From Moniliella sp. 'wahieum' (Eukaryota; Basidiomycota; Moniliellomycetes; Moniliellales; Moniliellaceae), in NCBI GenBank assembly GCA_003971905.1, contig RSEE01000107.1, forward strand, positions 62,001 to 126,000: DNA of 64,000 nucleotides, given 5' to 3'. The first letter of the stretch is position 1, and every line of letters starts with the position of its first letter. The notes beneath the pieces were generated by a model. That model was not told where the DNA came from. It saw nothing but the letters and a program-made list of their open reading frames with translations, and did not search any database. This document shows, piece after piece, positions 35,125 through 45,914 of this stretch. Both the position numbers and the translations under genes were made by a program.

Positions 35125-37827
35125 ATGCCCATGCGCAGCCGACGACGACGACGCCCCATCCTTCTCCAGCTGGACCAGCTGCGCCGCATACGCGACGCCA
35201 TCGTGGGCCACCACTCCCGCAAGGTCGCCTGGGCCACCAGCCCGGCTCGCTGTCGACGTGTGTCGGGCTCGTTACCCGGCCCGTTCGCTCTCTCCCCGCC
35301 GCCCAGGTCGCACGCAGGCCGCTGCCCTGCTCGGCCTGCTCGCCCAGAGCGCCGCATCCTCCCGTGCTCTCCGCACAGCTCTCCTGTCTGCCGGCATCCC
35401 CCACGTCCTGCTCACCGCCCTCCACGCGACCTGTACCGAGCTGCATCGCGCCGCCGATGCTGGCTTCCGCCCCGATCGATGAGGATTCGCCAGGGGCCGC
35501 TATGCTCACCGAGCTGATCCGCCCCTCCACGCGCTGACGCGCACACTTGCCTCCCTCTTCACTCTCCTCGCCCCGCTGGCTACGGCTCCCTCCCGGACCG
35601 GCATGGGCTACGGCCGTGCGTACTTCTCCATGGCGGAGAGTACGCTGTCGCGTCCTTCTCCTGGTCGTTGGCGTTCGCTCGCGCGCAAGTCACTCTCCTT
35701 CCCTCCCATCCACGACCCTCTGGTCCACCACACCAGCCCTCGTCCGTCCCCCCGCAGCTTCCTGACCTACTACCTCCCCCGACAGAGGAGGGGACCAGCA
35801 CCACCCCCACTGACGACCACGTTCGTGCTCAGCTCCGCCGCGCGATCCACTACCTCTACGAACCGGACCAAGTGCAGCTCTTGTGCTCCATCCTCTTTCT
35901 TCCCAACTTGTTCTCGCCAATGCTTGTTTGGGGAAGACCGGGACCGTGTGGCGAGCGCAGCGCTGGATGTGTGCAACTTGTTCTCGGCCACGTTGGCGGT
36001 CCCTTCACTTATTTCCCACTCCTCCCTCGGCGTCGAGCGAGGCCGAGCCGTACGACCCCTTGTCCGAGACGGACCAACGCAAAGACGCCATACTTGCCTT
36101 TCGCATTTCCGACTCGCTCTTTGGCTCTTTCCTCGACCCGCCTCCTCCGCTCCCTGGACTTACCGCCGATCCGCCCGAGCTCGCCATTTCCCCCGCGTTC
36201 TTCTGGATAACTCGCGCCGCACCGCGACGAGACGAAGATGGGAGCGTGCTGTCGCAGCTGGTGGCGTTGCTGGAAGAAGGCACGGAGCGAGTACAAGAAA
36301 GTGCAGGGTGGATGTTAGCGGAAATTGCTCGGGGCAAACCAAAAGTATGTGGACAACTATTACATGCAACTCACCTTCTTGTGCTCTGCCCACCTCGCTT
36401 TTGCTCGACCTACACACCCACCCCAACGTCCGCCTGCGCGTGGCAACCCTGACATGCTTTGCGTACCTGATCAAATCCCGCTCGTTTACCTCGCGCACCA
36501 GTGCCCACGTCCTCTTCCTCCTAGTTAGCCTGCTGGACGAGGGAGACGAGGCAATCCAACGTTGGCTGCTCGTGCGATTGCACGCCTGTGGCGGACGATG
36601 GGGATTGCAGTTGCGCCGGCACGTGAGATGGATGCAGTGTCCCGACTGGCGCGGGTGTGGGATCACGCCATACTTTCCTCCTCGGAGCTAGGGAGGAAGG
36701 CGTCATGCCCATTCTGGCCCATCTCAGGCCATGGCCCAGCTGGCCGAAGCGGCTCTGTCCGCATTGGCCGCACTGGCGTACGACTCCGATATGATCCGTA
36801 CCCTGCTCATTGATACGTTCCGCCATCTTGCCCCGTGTGGTGCGCAGTCTCAAGACGCACGACACCCTTGGGGATCAAGGTGGCTGGCGTACGACTCTTG
36901 CGCTCATTAGCACGCAGCGTCACGATCCTCCGTACCTCTCTGCTGGATGCAGGCATCGCCGAGGCCGTTGTTCCCCTTCTGCCTCGTCCCCGTCCCCGTC
37001 CGCCTCCTTGTCATTGTCCTCCTCCTCCTCCTCGTCGCCGTCGAGCGAGGCAAAAAGGGAAGAGGACGAAGATATTTTGTGGTGGAGGCGTTGGGCGTTT
37101 GGCCGACCTGGTACTGAGCTTTAGCCCCATGAAGCCGCGGTTGGTCGGGCCGGACGGGTGCGTGGCGCAGGTGGTGGCAGCGGCGGCGCACAGTGTGGAG
37201 GAGGTACGTGTGAACGCATTGTGGGTACTCAAGAACTTGCTCTACAATACCGACCCACATACAAAGCGAGCGTGATGGACGTGTACGGATGGGAGCAGCT
37301 GTACGTCACGGCGCAGATGGGCGGGGGGAACAGGAACAGGCATTGGGCATGGTACGCAACTAGTCGCGCCCACGGAGGAAGACACGGCGCTGGTACTGGG
37401 ACTGGGGGGGGAGGATCTATGGCCTGCTCGAGGCGGTGCTGCAAGACTATGTGCACGAGATGGTGTTGCCAACGGGGATTGAGCAGGCGGCATGGACGCT
37501 GGCCAACCTAGCGGCGGGAGGGGTTGCAGTACGACAGGCGCTCCTCGCCCGGCCCAACTGCTAGATGGGGTGGTGACGCTGCTCAGCGACTCGTATGCGA
37601 GCCTGCGCGACGCAGGGGTGGTGTGTGCGCTGAACCTGCTGCGTGCGGACGCGGCAGAGGAACGGACGATGGCAAGGGACGCGGCGCGGACGCTGCAGCT
37701 GTTTGGGCTGGAGAAGGAACTGCGCTTACTGGTCGAGTGCGAGGAAGTGGTGGACCTACAAGCGCGCGCACGCACTCTGCTCGCTTTGCTCCAGCAGCTC
37801 ACCTCCCCGCCCGGAGGGGCGCGATAA
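35125..37827 (+). CDS. GID5: Armadillo-repeat subunit of the GID/CTLH ubiquitin ligase (Gid5/Vid28, ARMC8)
   Basis: ARMC8/Gid5 is a scaffold of the GID E3 ligase, which in yeast degrades gluconeogenic enzymes such as FBPase. The start at 35125 or 35131 (MPMRSRRRRRPILLQLDQLR) leads to RRIRDAIVGHHSRK, like the first helices of ARMC8. Later segments read TQAAALLGLLAQSAASSRAL, LHYLYEPDQ-type helices, VQESAGWMLAEIARG, HPNVRLRVATLTCFAYLIKS, IKVAGVRLLRSLARSVTILR, VRVNALWVLKNLLYNTDPHT, EQAAWTLANLAAGGVAVRQA and VVCALNLLRADAAEERTMAR, ending LLALLQQLTSPPGGAR. The segments VRLLRSLARSVTILRTS and VNALWVLKNL align closely to human ARMC8. About ten frameshifts and at least two introns (one begins GTATGT near 36343), so exon limits are approximate. 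Confidence 0.8.
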
Positions 37828-39647
37828 CACTCATGACACCCATGCCACCTGTGACGTCTATGCCACCCGCGATGTCCACATGCCATCCATCCCACTCCTG
37901 CCATTCATCTCGTCGCTCTCATGGATCCCATGGACCATCCCATCGCATCCATTCTATGAATCCCATATATTCCCTCCATCCTATCCATCTCATTCATCCC
38001 ATCTATGTCATCCACTCTATTCCTCTCGTTGATCTCATGGACCATCTCAGCCCATCGACCAGAGCTCCATTGCCGATTTTTGCTGGCCTGGTCCATTTAA
38101 CTGCTTTCGGTTCGTACCCTTGCGTAGCGCGGAGCCCAACGCCCAAGTAGAGGTTCGTGCGGGAACCAGTGTGCCGCACACTAACGCGTTGGTTTAGTCG
38201 GACTGACTACTATAGGCGGGCGAACTATGGCCCAGCTGTCCGTCTGAACGAGCGCACCAGGCGAAGTGCGGCTCGACTTCAGTCTGGCTTACTAGGCGGG
38301 CGAACTAGAGCCACTCCTTGGAATAGGCAATGACTTTCGGTTTGCGGCCACGTGCTAGCCTCCTGCTCGACTACAGAATGACTAACTACGCGGGAGCACA
38401 CATGCCCAGTTCTTTCTCTGCGGGAGACACTAGGTGACAGTCTTGCTCGGCTCCGGCGGGACTAGGCCACTGCACCAAGTGTCACATGTCAGGGCGGCTC
38501 TGCTATATGCATTGACTAACAAGGCGTGAGCACAAGGGTCCAGTTCTCTCTCTGAGGTAGGCACCAGAGGGCAGGCTGTCTCGGCCACAGCTGGCACCAG
38601 AGCGCAGACCAGCTCGGCAATACCCTAAGCACGCGTGAGCACAAGGGTACAGGTCTCTCTCGGAGGGAAAACGATCCCCCCCCCCCCCCCCCGAACTACT
38701 TTTTGGTCAAGGAGAGCGAAGCGAGAATCGGGGGGAGAGGGACCATGGTCGCCATCCTCCGTTTGTACGTATACTCGTTGTGATTGGACAGTTCGTCTCG
38801 CACCGCACGCCCATCGACCTTTTGTCCATCGCACAATGGAGGGGGGCGGTGCGACGAGTAGGTGTGGTACTGGTGTTACACCCGCGCCGGATTTCTGCTC
38901 CTCAACACACCATCATCTTCTACTTGTGTACCGCGTGTACCTTTTGTCCTTGTTACCGATCGGCTCCCAAAGTCCCCAAGTCAGTGCCAAAAAAGTTGTC
39001 TTTTCCTGGCGACCGTACAGTAACAGCGCGGGTGGGGCGTTGATGGGCCCCAGTAGCCCCAGTCCACACCTTTTCCTGTGTAATGGAGTGGCCTTACACC
39101 CCCTTTTCTCCCGGTCATGCATTTCGATAACTCGATGAATAATAGCGCCAGTGCGATGCCACTCGTGATCGATTTCTGCATTCTCCATTCCCCTCTACAC
39201 TATCCTTTCCTATATATTTTTTCAGTGCATTGATGCCATGCGGGGTGCTGGCTGGGGGTGTCCTAAAGAGGCAGGCAGCGTGGGTCGGCACCAAGGTACT
39301 AGCGAGTGCCCGGTTGCGCAGCCCAGACGACCACAGAGCCAACGCACAGCACCACATGTAGCAGTATGGCGGTGGGCCTAGAGACGGAGAAACCTCTTGT
39401 CAAACCCCTTCTCATCCTCCTGCCAATGGTTCACGTTGCTTGTCGGTTGTACACTTCTGCGCTGAACCCTCGCTTTCCCCCGGCCTCGTCCCAGCCTCGC
39501 CCCAACTCGCATGCCGCAAAGACAAGTACATTTTACGTTCCCTCCGCAAGGGGCAGGGCAGGAGAGGAGGAGGGGGGGAGGCCAACGCATCCAAACGGAA
39601 GCAGGCGGTCAGGGGAGGTCCGTGATGGGGAGGATGAGGTACCACCA
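37828..39647. other. Convergent intergenic region with degenerate tandem repeat
   Basis: No gene seen. From 37850 to 38060 there is CATCC/CATCT-rich simple sequence. From about 38200 to 38670 a degenerate long tandem repeat is present (listed separately), ending at a C16 tract (38677-38692). GTGTCACATGTCAG occurs near 38478-38491. Confidence 0.5.
38384..38692. repeat. Degenerate tandem repeat of about 110-130 nt
   Basis: Three diverged copies begin near 38384, 38513 and 38625. Each contains a core like GCGTGAGCACAAGGGTCCAG followed by TTCTCTCTCTGAGG and a CACCAGAGGGCAGG-like end. A weaker related pair (GGCGGGCGAACTA) lies at about 38215 and 38297. The last copy runs into a C16 tract. No open frame crosses it. 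It may be an old minisatellite or a remnant of a non-coding element. Confidence 0.6.
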
Positions 39648-40723
39648 TTAACTTCTACGCCAACAAGTGAGACGCGACGAGACCTCTGCCTGGCCACGGA
39701 CCAAATTGGCCAAGTAGGAGACCATCAGTACGTCCTGCAAGTGCGAGTTGAACAGTTGTTCCAACTGCGTCGTGGAGGTTGGTTGGGCCTCGTCGCCAGT
39801 GGCGGCGGCACCGCCAGCCGAACCAACGGGCACCTTGGCAATTGAGTCAAGGATGAACCGACCTACCACCGGGTCCCCCTCTTGCTCCCCTGCCACCACC
39901 GCGTGCACGTAGCTCAGCACACGACGCAGTTGCACCTGTACCTCGGTGAGGGAGGCAGCGAGCGCGTCCAGGTCCGACACGGGCGACCCGGTGCGGTTGG
40001 CCAACAAGGTGAATGCCGGCCGCTCCGAAGCGGCGTACGAGAGCGTCATGGGAATCGAGCTAAATGCGGCTGAGGAGGCCTTGTAGGTCAATCCAAAGAG
40101 AGGCGAGCTAAGGGGAAAGGGGAAGAAAAAAGAAAAAAAAAGTCAGTACGCAAGGTACCAGACATGGCACCTCGCCAAGTACAAAAAAACAAAGGGCGGA
40201 GGGACGGGGGGGGGGGATACATACGAGACCCAGGCTTTGACGCCCAAGTTGGCGTCCTTGAGATCCGTGTCGAGGGTGATATGGACCGCGTCAAAAGGGG
40301 CCGTCTCGCGATTGTAAAAGTCATGGATCAGGGCCGAGTGGGAGGTAAGGGTGGCGCCGCTGCCGGTAGCGTACCAGCCAACGACCTGCTCCGCCGGGTG
40401 GGCACGTAAGTGCAAGTCGAGCATTTGGCGATGGTACTCGACCTCGACCGAGACCTGGTCGGGCGAGACGGCGTGCGGGACAGCAAAGGCAGAGAGGACA
40501 TCGACCTCGCCGTCGGCGCGGGTGCCGAGCAGGGTACCAATCACCGAGTCGGGCACGGGCTCGTCCTCGTCGTCGGGTCGGGGCGGCGGAGGTGGTGGTC
40601 GAGGATGGTGAAGAGCGCGGCGGGATGCACACGCGCCCGCACAGGCGTGCGGCCCGACAGGCCGGTGGAGTCGGAGGGCGTGGCGAGCTGGAGGGCGTGG
40701 GGCGCAGCAGAGGCAAGCGACAT
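39648..40723 (-). CDS. Translation initiation factor eIF3 subunit F
   Basis: Core eIF3 subunit with an MPN domain; part of the PCI-MPN octamer on the 40S ribosome. The ATG at 40723 starts MSLASAAPHALQLATPSD; the MPN domain opens VRARVHPAALFTILDHHLRR, then DSVIGTLLGTRADGEVDVLS, AFAVPHAVSPDQVSVEVEYH, HPAEQVVGWYATGSGATLTS. The JAMM zinc ligands are not all present, as expected for the inactive MPN of eIF3f. A 117-nt intron (40224-40108, GTATGT..CCCTTAG) joins GVKAWVS to SPLFGLTYKASSAAF. The C-terminal helical part includes LDALAASLTEVQVQLRRVLS, FNSHLQDVLMVSYLANLVRG. A frameshift lies near 40600 in a Pro/Arg stretch. Length about 318 residues, normal for the family. Confidence 0.92.
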
Positions 40724-41039
40724 GGTGGGCGACCAGCGGACGCCGATGGGCCGTCGCCTTGGCCGGCCGCTGCTCCGCGTCCTGGGCAAAAATCTTCGGC
40801 ACGGGGCGGAATGGCCGCGGTGCACTTCCGCCGGGGGAATTGAACCGTTCATGTGCCGCGGCTGGGCGTCACGTGATGCGATGGGGCTACGACCAACCAC
40901 TGCAGCTGATCAAGCGGAGATGTCGGGGCAAGTGGTAGCCACGGAGACCGGCACCCATTCCCTTGTCCCTGTATATAGATGGCTGCGTACGTGTGCGCCA
41001 TGGTACCAGTACGAAACGATGTTCTTACGATCTTATCCA
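40724..41039. other. Intergenic spacer
   Basis: About 315 bases between the eIF3f start and the end of the next minus-strand gene. No coding signal beyond shadows. It should carry the eIF3f promoter. Confidence 0.4.
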
Positions 41040-43406
41040 TTAGGGTAACCATCCCGCACCCCCTTCCTCACTTGGCCTTGGCGCGCGTACTACAGCCCCA
41101 CTCCCCCGCCGACGAGGGGGGGGAGGAACATGGCCCACGCGCGGGGGGGCACCACGTCTGAAGCAAGAGGAGGACCGGCACCACAACCTCACCACAACCT
41201 TCACCACCGTCGCCCTCGCCCTCGCAACCGGCGTCGCGGTAGATGGGGAGACGAAGGGGGACCGGGCCGGGACCGCGACCGGGACCGAGACCGCGATCGG
41301 GGCGCAAATCGACGCGCATGCGGCCACAGAGAGGACCTCGGGATTTGCGCAACCCACCGCGTCGCTTGGGGGCGACAGAAGAACGATGAGCATGCACATG
41401 TGCATGGGCCGAAACCGACGCTGAAACCGAAGCCGAAACCGAAGTAGACACGGAGGCGGACATGGAGGTTGACACGGAGTGGAGCCCGGTTCGGAGGGAG
41501 GCGGGGACGAGCCCAGTGGGGCGCCACTAGGACTGCCACGGTACGTTTGTGGACATGCTACGGTGGGGGCGCGGCGCAGCGGGGTGGAGCGAGGGGTGGA
41601 GGAGTAGGTTGGTGGCGGTGGTGTAGGTGGATGTGGAGGCAGGCGTGGGTGAGCAAGGGTAGAGGCCAAAGCAGAACCAGAACCAGAACCAGAAGCAGAG
41701 GCAGAGGTAAAGGTAGAAGTAGAGCGGACACCAACTACCACGCCTGACCAAGAGATGGAGCTAGACGAGCGCGAGGGGGAAGGCGAAGTCCGTGCGAGCT
41801 GGACAGGTACGTTGGGTACAGGCAGGTCACTGGGGGCGCCGTGGTGCATGATCCAGAGCCAGAGCCAGAACCCGAGCGGGAACGGGACCTAGACCCAGAC
41901 CCAGACCCAGACCCAGACCCAGACCCAGAAGGGGAAGGGGAACCGCGCAGATGAGGGCTGGAAGGTACGGATGAAGGCGAGGTGCAACGGATGGGGACCG
42001 GTGCAGGTGCAGGTGCTGATTCTGGAGGAAGTATGTGCATGTGCATGTGCATGTGTAGGGGTGGGGGTAGGGGTATGGGAAAGTCCAAGTCTGGGCCTAG
42101 CTGGGGCAAGGGGGGGGCGGAGTGGGCTCGAGTGTGGGGGAGCGGTGGGGCGGATGGAGGGTGGGGAGGGCGGAGGTCGAGGGACGAGGGGGAGAAGAAG
42201 GCGCAGGGGTGGAGGTAGGCCTAGGGGAAGCCTAGGGGTAGGGGTAGGAGGCACAAAAGGTGATCCAAGCCACGGGGATGAAACGCCGGCTTGAACACCC
42301 ACGTTGGTGGGCTGGTGGGGATAGGTTGCTGTTCCGCTTGAGCGGCCAGGGCCGCATGGACAAAAGCAGGACTAGCGCCCAATGTCACATGGCACTTCAT
42401 CGCGCGCTTTTTGATCCTGTCGCAAGAAGGGTGGGAGAGAAAGACAGGGTTGGGGTGGGGTACGAGTCCACCTGGGACCTCCCCGTACCCGTACCTGTAC
42501 CCATCGACACATCCTCCTCTTCCTCTTCCATGCCCGTATCGTGTTCAACTAAAAAAGCCAAAAAGCGGCGCTCGATCAGTTTGAGTCGGTCTTGGGTCCA
42601 GCTCTCGCCTTTGGCCTGCAGGGGTGGCTTGGGCTTGACGGCCAATCCGGACCCAAGCCCGACCCCAAGCCCGACCCAAGCCCGACCCCAAGCCGCTGGA
42701 CTTGGACTTGGACTTGGACTTGGCAGACGCCGAGCGGGCCGGGGTCAAGTCGGAAGCACAATGGTGATGCCAAACAGTTGTTTGGGGAACAGCAGTCCCG
42801 GTCCAAACAGAAACGCAATGTCGACTTGTTGCTCGTCGGGGCAGGCGCGCAGTCCGGCCTCAAACGCGGTCGCCAAGGTGGATTCGAGCAAATCCAACGT
42901 TTCCAGAAGCTGAAACAAACCAAACCAAACCAAACCAAACCAAACGGCACGTTGCGTACAGTCAGTCAGCACGGAGGAAGAGGAAGAGGAAGAGGAAAAG
43001 AACATAGGAAGAGAAAGGGGGGGACTCGCTTTCGATGCAAAAAAGGGGGAAGGGACAAAATCCAACGTACCTCCTTGCGCAACACATGTTTGCCCTTGCC
43101 TGCTCGTGCGCCCGGGCGGGCCAGGGGGCGGGCGACAGAGACCGGGACGGAGGCTGGGACGGGGTCGGGGTCGGGGGGAGGGTGGGATTGGGACGAGGGG
43201 GAGAGGAGCGAGTGGCGCGTGCTTGTGCGCGGCGCAAGGCATGTACCGGCGCACCGAGCTGGGACTTGGCATAGAGCGCGTGGGCGGCAGCGGCGGTGAC
43301 TAGGCGTGCTACCGCGGTGGCTTGTGGGCTGGCGCAGGCGCAGACGATGGGTCGGCGGTAGGGTGCGCTCGGCGGGGAAAGGTGGGTAGAAGGTCGGGAC
43401 GGACAT
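41040..43406 (-). CDS. Ser-rich protein, possibly p31comet (MAD2L1BP)-like HORMA protein
   Basis: No confident family. The likely ATG is at 43406 (MSVPTFYPPFPAERTLPP), followed after a frame change by VARLVTAAAAHALYAKSQLG-APVHALRRAQ. A 160-nt intron (43070-42911, CTGAC branch, TTTCAG acceptor) joins VLRKE to LLETLDLLESTLATAFEAGL, then VDIAFLFGPGLLFPKQLFGI. A later helix is TQDRLKLIERRFLAFLVEHD. The order and spacing of these helices and strands resemble human p31comet (the region of its Tyr-Gln-Arg-Gln-Gln-Leu-Pro-Leu segment, then a helix ending in a hydrophobic strand and Leu-Ser-Pro-Lys-Glu). The remaining sequence is low complexity: Lys-Ser, Gly-Ser, His-Met and Ser-Ala/Ser-Val dipeptides from hexamers, so the 3' end (41040, or another stop such as 41068) is guesswork. 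The intron shows that a real gene is present; the function is speculative. Confidence 0.45.
41870..41935 (-). repeat. CCAGAC hexamer array (Gly-Ser / Val-Trp in other frames)
   Basis: About eight copies of CAGACC/CAGAGC inside the Ser-rich gene encode Gly-Ser repeats on minus. A related GAACCAGAACCAGAAGCAGAG stretch lies at about 41672-41715, and a CATGTGCATGTGCATGTGCAT stretch at 42034-42055. Confidence 0.75.
42917..42946. repeat. AAACC pentamer array within intron
   Basis: Five to six copies of AAACC (TTTGG on minus) lie directly before the 3' splice site of the intron at 43070-42911. On the sense strand they extend the T-rich region up to the TTTCAG acceptor and may serve as its polypyrimidine tract. 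Confidence 0.8.
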
Positions 43407-44497
43407 GGCAGGCAGCACAGCAGGCAGCACGGCGGGGAGTACGGTGGCGAGTACGGTGGCGCGGGTGGTGGATGGTGCGATGGGGATGGGGACCAAGGAG
43501 GGAAAGGAGGAAGGAGGAAAGCGAAGCACGAGCGCGGGTCGCTGGGCCGTGCGTGGGCAGGGGAAGGATCAAGCTCCAGGTGGACGGTGGAGACGCCAAG
43601 CGGTCGCCCGCTTCACTGCTGTTGGACTCGGCCGGCCGACTCGGCTGGAACAAAACGCCAACAGCAACTCGTGTGCGCTCCGCACGGGGTCACGTGGCCA
43701 ACATTCGTGTCCGCCCCTAGTCACGTGCCCTGGCCAACCGGATCGTGCCCCGCCATCGATATTCGATTAGTCACGAGGCGGTGGCGAATATCATGTATGG
43801 GGAATCGATATGCCCTCGGGCGCTGGATTGGAACAGGTGTCGCAGCGGGCAGCGCCAAGGCCACACATCTGAGCCTCAGCATACCGCCTCAGAAGAGGCG
43901 ATTGGGAGTAGGTCCAGGGAGTTCATGTTCATCGCACACAGCTCAGCCTGAGCTCACATCACAGCACAGCCGTTCAGTACGTTCCTAGCTCACACCTCGC
44001 AGGTCATATGTAGCTCACATATGTCGTCTGCCACTCGCTCCTCCGTATATACCCTCTCTCATGGCGGCTACATCCCCGTTTCAATTGGAAGCAGATGGAG
44101 ATGGCGGGAGGAACATTGTGAAGCGCTGGCGTCTGGCCCAATACGCCGTATGCTTTGGGGTCCGTTGCTCCAGGACCAGGAGGGGTCTTTCACTTTAACT
44201 CAATACAGGCGAGGCTCTCCCTCGCTCAGCCCGCAGGAGGCCTCGCCGGAACCGGTACTCCACTTGCAGGGCAAAAAACATAGCAGTAGCATACCAAGGT
44301 TGGAACCATCCTATAGTAAGTCCAGGGAAGCATGTGCGATCCGAGCAACAAATGAAAAGAAGAAAAGATCCGTGGCAAGAGTACAATTGAGGGGCGAAAC
44401 AAGAAAAAGAAAGATCGGGACAGTACAGGGAGACACAGATCGAGGTGAACCAACTGAGCCGACCCATCATGCGGGTCATGTAAGGCAGTGCAGCAGG
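43407..44497. other. Intergenic region
   Basis: No gene recognised. The left part carries AGGCAGCACGGCGGGGAGTA-like repeats (about 43405-43460) upstream of the Ser-rich gene. The middle has AGCTCACAT repeats (about 43950-44022). The right part is the 3' flank of the hydrolase. Confidence 0.45.
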
Positions 44498-45914
44498 CTA
44501 GAAGAGCCCTGCCGTTGCGATAGGGGCCAAGACCAAGACGGTGAGAAGTAGGGAGAGCAAGAGAGGGGTGAGGCGGCTGCCGCACTGGAATGAAGTTGAG
44601 TTGGGTCCGAGGGGGAGGAGGAGGAGAAGGAGAAGGATTGGTCTGGGTCGTCCCTCCTGCCGGCTGGGGGGAAACAGGCGAGCTGGAACTGGTGGTGTTG
44701 GGGGATGAGCTCCATCCTACGGGACGCCATCCAGTAGGGAGCGTGGAGGAGGAGAAGAGGGCGGCGCGACCTTCGTCGGAGCCAAAAACCAAGTTAGGAT
44801 CGTGATCCGCCTGTTCAATGACAATCAACCGATGTGCAATGGTATGGTGCGTGACGTTGCTCCAATCGGGCAAGGCGGGGTACGTAGCATTGAAACCGGT
44901 CATGTCAAAGTCGGTCCGGGCCAGGGTATTGATGTACTTCCAATAGGCCAAGTTACGATCCCGACGTTTGTTCCCGCCTTGCAGCTTGGCCATGCAGTAC
45001 TGGTCCCTGACGCATCCACATCCTGGTACCCAATCATGGAGACCACATCGCGGCGAGTGTACTGGGCAAAGTACTCAATCGGCGTCTTGTGCCCCGGGGC
45101 ATACGTCCGTCAAGTTGGTAAAGCCGTAGCGCCAATAATCAAACCAAGGGCAACTGGTCTTGTTGGCGATCGAAGGGTCGACGCCGGACGGTCTTGGGTA
45201 AAGTACAAACTGGAAGAAGGATCTCCATAAATGTACCTGACATGAACGTCCGAAGGCGGGTCGTTACCCACGACAGCGTAGCGCTGCATCAGCTGGCCGC
45301 CGCCACCATGGCCTACCAGCGTGACATTTTTCATCGCAGGGTACTTGGTCTTGTTGCTGAATTCAGTGACAAACGCATCCAGTCATCGAAGGCCGACGAC
45401 GCGGTTCCCTGTGGGTGCGTAGCGATTTCTCCAGCTTGCCACGCGTTGACGTCGGCCCAGGCAAGCTCATTCTTGGCATACTCACCGGAATTGAAAATGG
45501 TAGAGTAGTACTGAGGCGCAGTGACGATCGAGTGGGGGCTCGCACCAGGGTAACTGGCATTGATCGCGCTCACCAGCGCATTCTCCATCGTCGCCAGTAC
45601 TGGTTGCCATTGCGAATGCGGCCGTGGATCATGACAAAGGCCTGCTGGGCAAGCTGGTTGGAGGAGCGCGTGGACCAAAAGGCGGCAATTTGGTCGCCCG
45701 ACGTGCCAACGGGAAGAGAGGTGAGAACGGATCCGGCGGGGACAGATACGGGGTTGTGATCTTCGCCCTCATTACTGGTGCCGCCCGACATGACGGTGGA
45801 TGCATCGCGGGCGGCCAAGTGAGTGTGGGGTGAGGTATGAGCAGGGGACGCGGTGGTTACCAGCGTGCCGAGGGCAAGGACGGCTGCTAGGGGTCGCAGG
45901 ACGGAGGGACGCAT
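44498..45914 (-). CDS. Secreted, probably GPI-anchored alpha/beta hydrolase-like protein without nucleophile serine
   Basis: Resembles fungal extracellular alpha/beta hydrolases of unknown substrate. The ATG at 45914 starts a signal peptide (MRPSVLRPLAAVLALGTLVT). Recognisable blocks are AFVMIHGRIRNGNQYW, SIVTAPQYYSTIFNSGEYAK, NELAWADVNAWQAGEIATHP, VTLVGHGGGGQLMQRYAVVG, VHVRYIYGDPSSSLYFTQDR, ANKTSCPWFDYWRYGFTNLT and TYWKYINTLARTDFDMTG. In relatives the elbow is G-H-S-x-G-G; here the Ser position is GGT, glycine (45305-45307), so the usual nucleophile is missing. After NVTHHTIAHRLIVIEQADHD a Ser/Pro-rich stalk and a hydrophobic end (TPLLLSLLLTVLVLAPIATA) fit a GPI-anchor signal; the stop is at 44498. 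About six single-base frameshifts. Fold assignment is good; activity is doubtful. Confidence 0.75.

Noticed and set aside
34157-35482. 441-codon open frame on plus with Met-Pro repeats
   Set aside because: Its first half is antisense to the NUP82 propeller exons and the Met-Pro run is the CATGCC microsatellite. Only the last part coincides with a GID5 frame.
1488-37827. PFKFB and GID5 as a functional cluster controlling gluconeogenesis
   Set aside because: Both bear on FBPase control in yeast, but they are over 30 kb apart with unrelated genes between; proximity is most likely chance.
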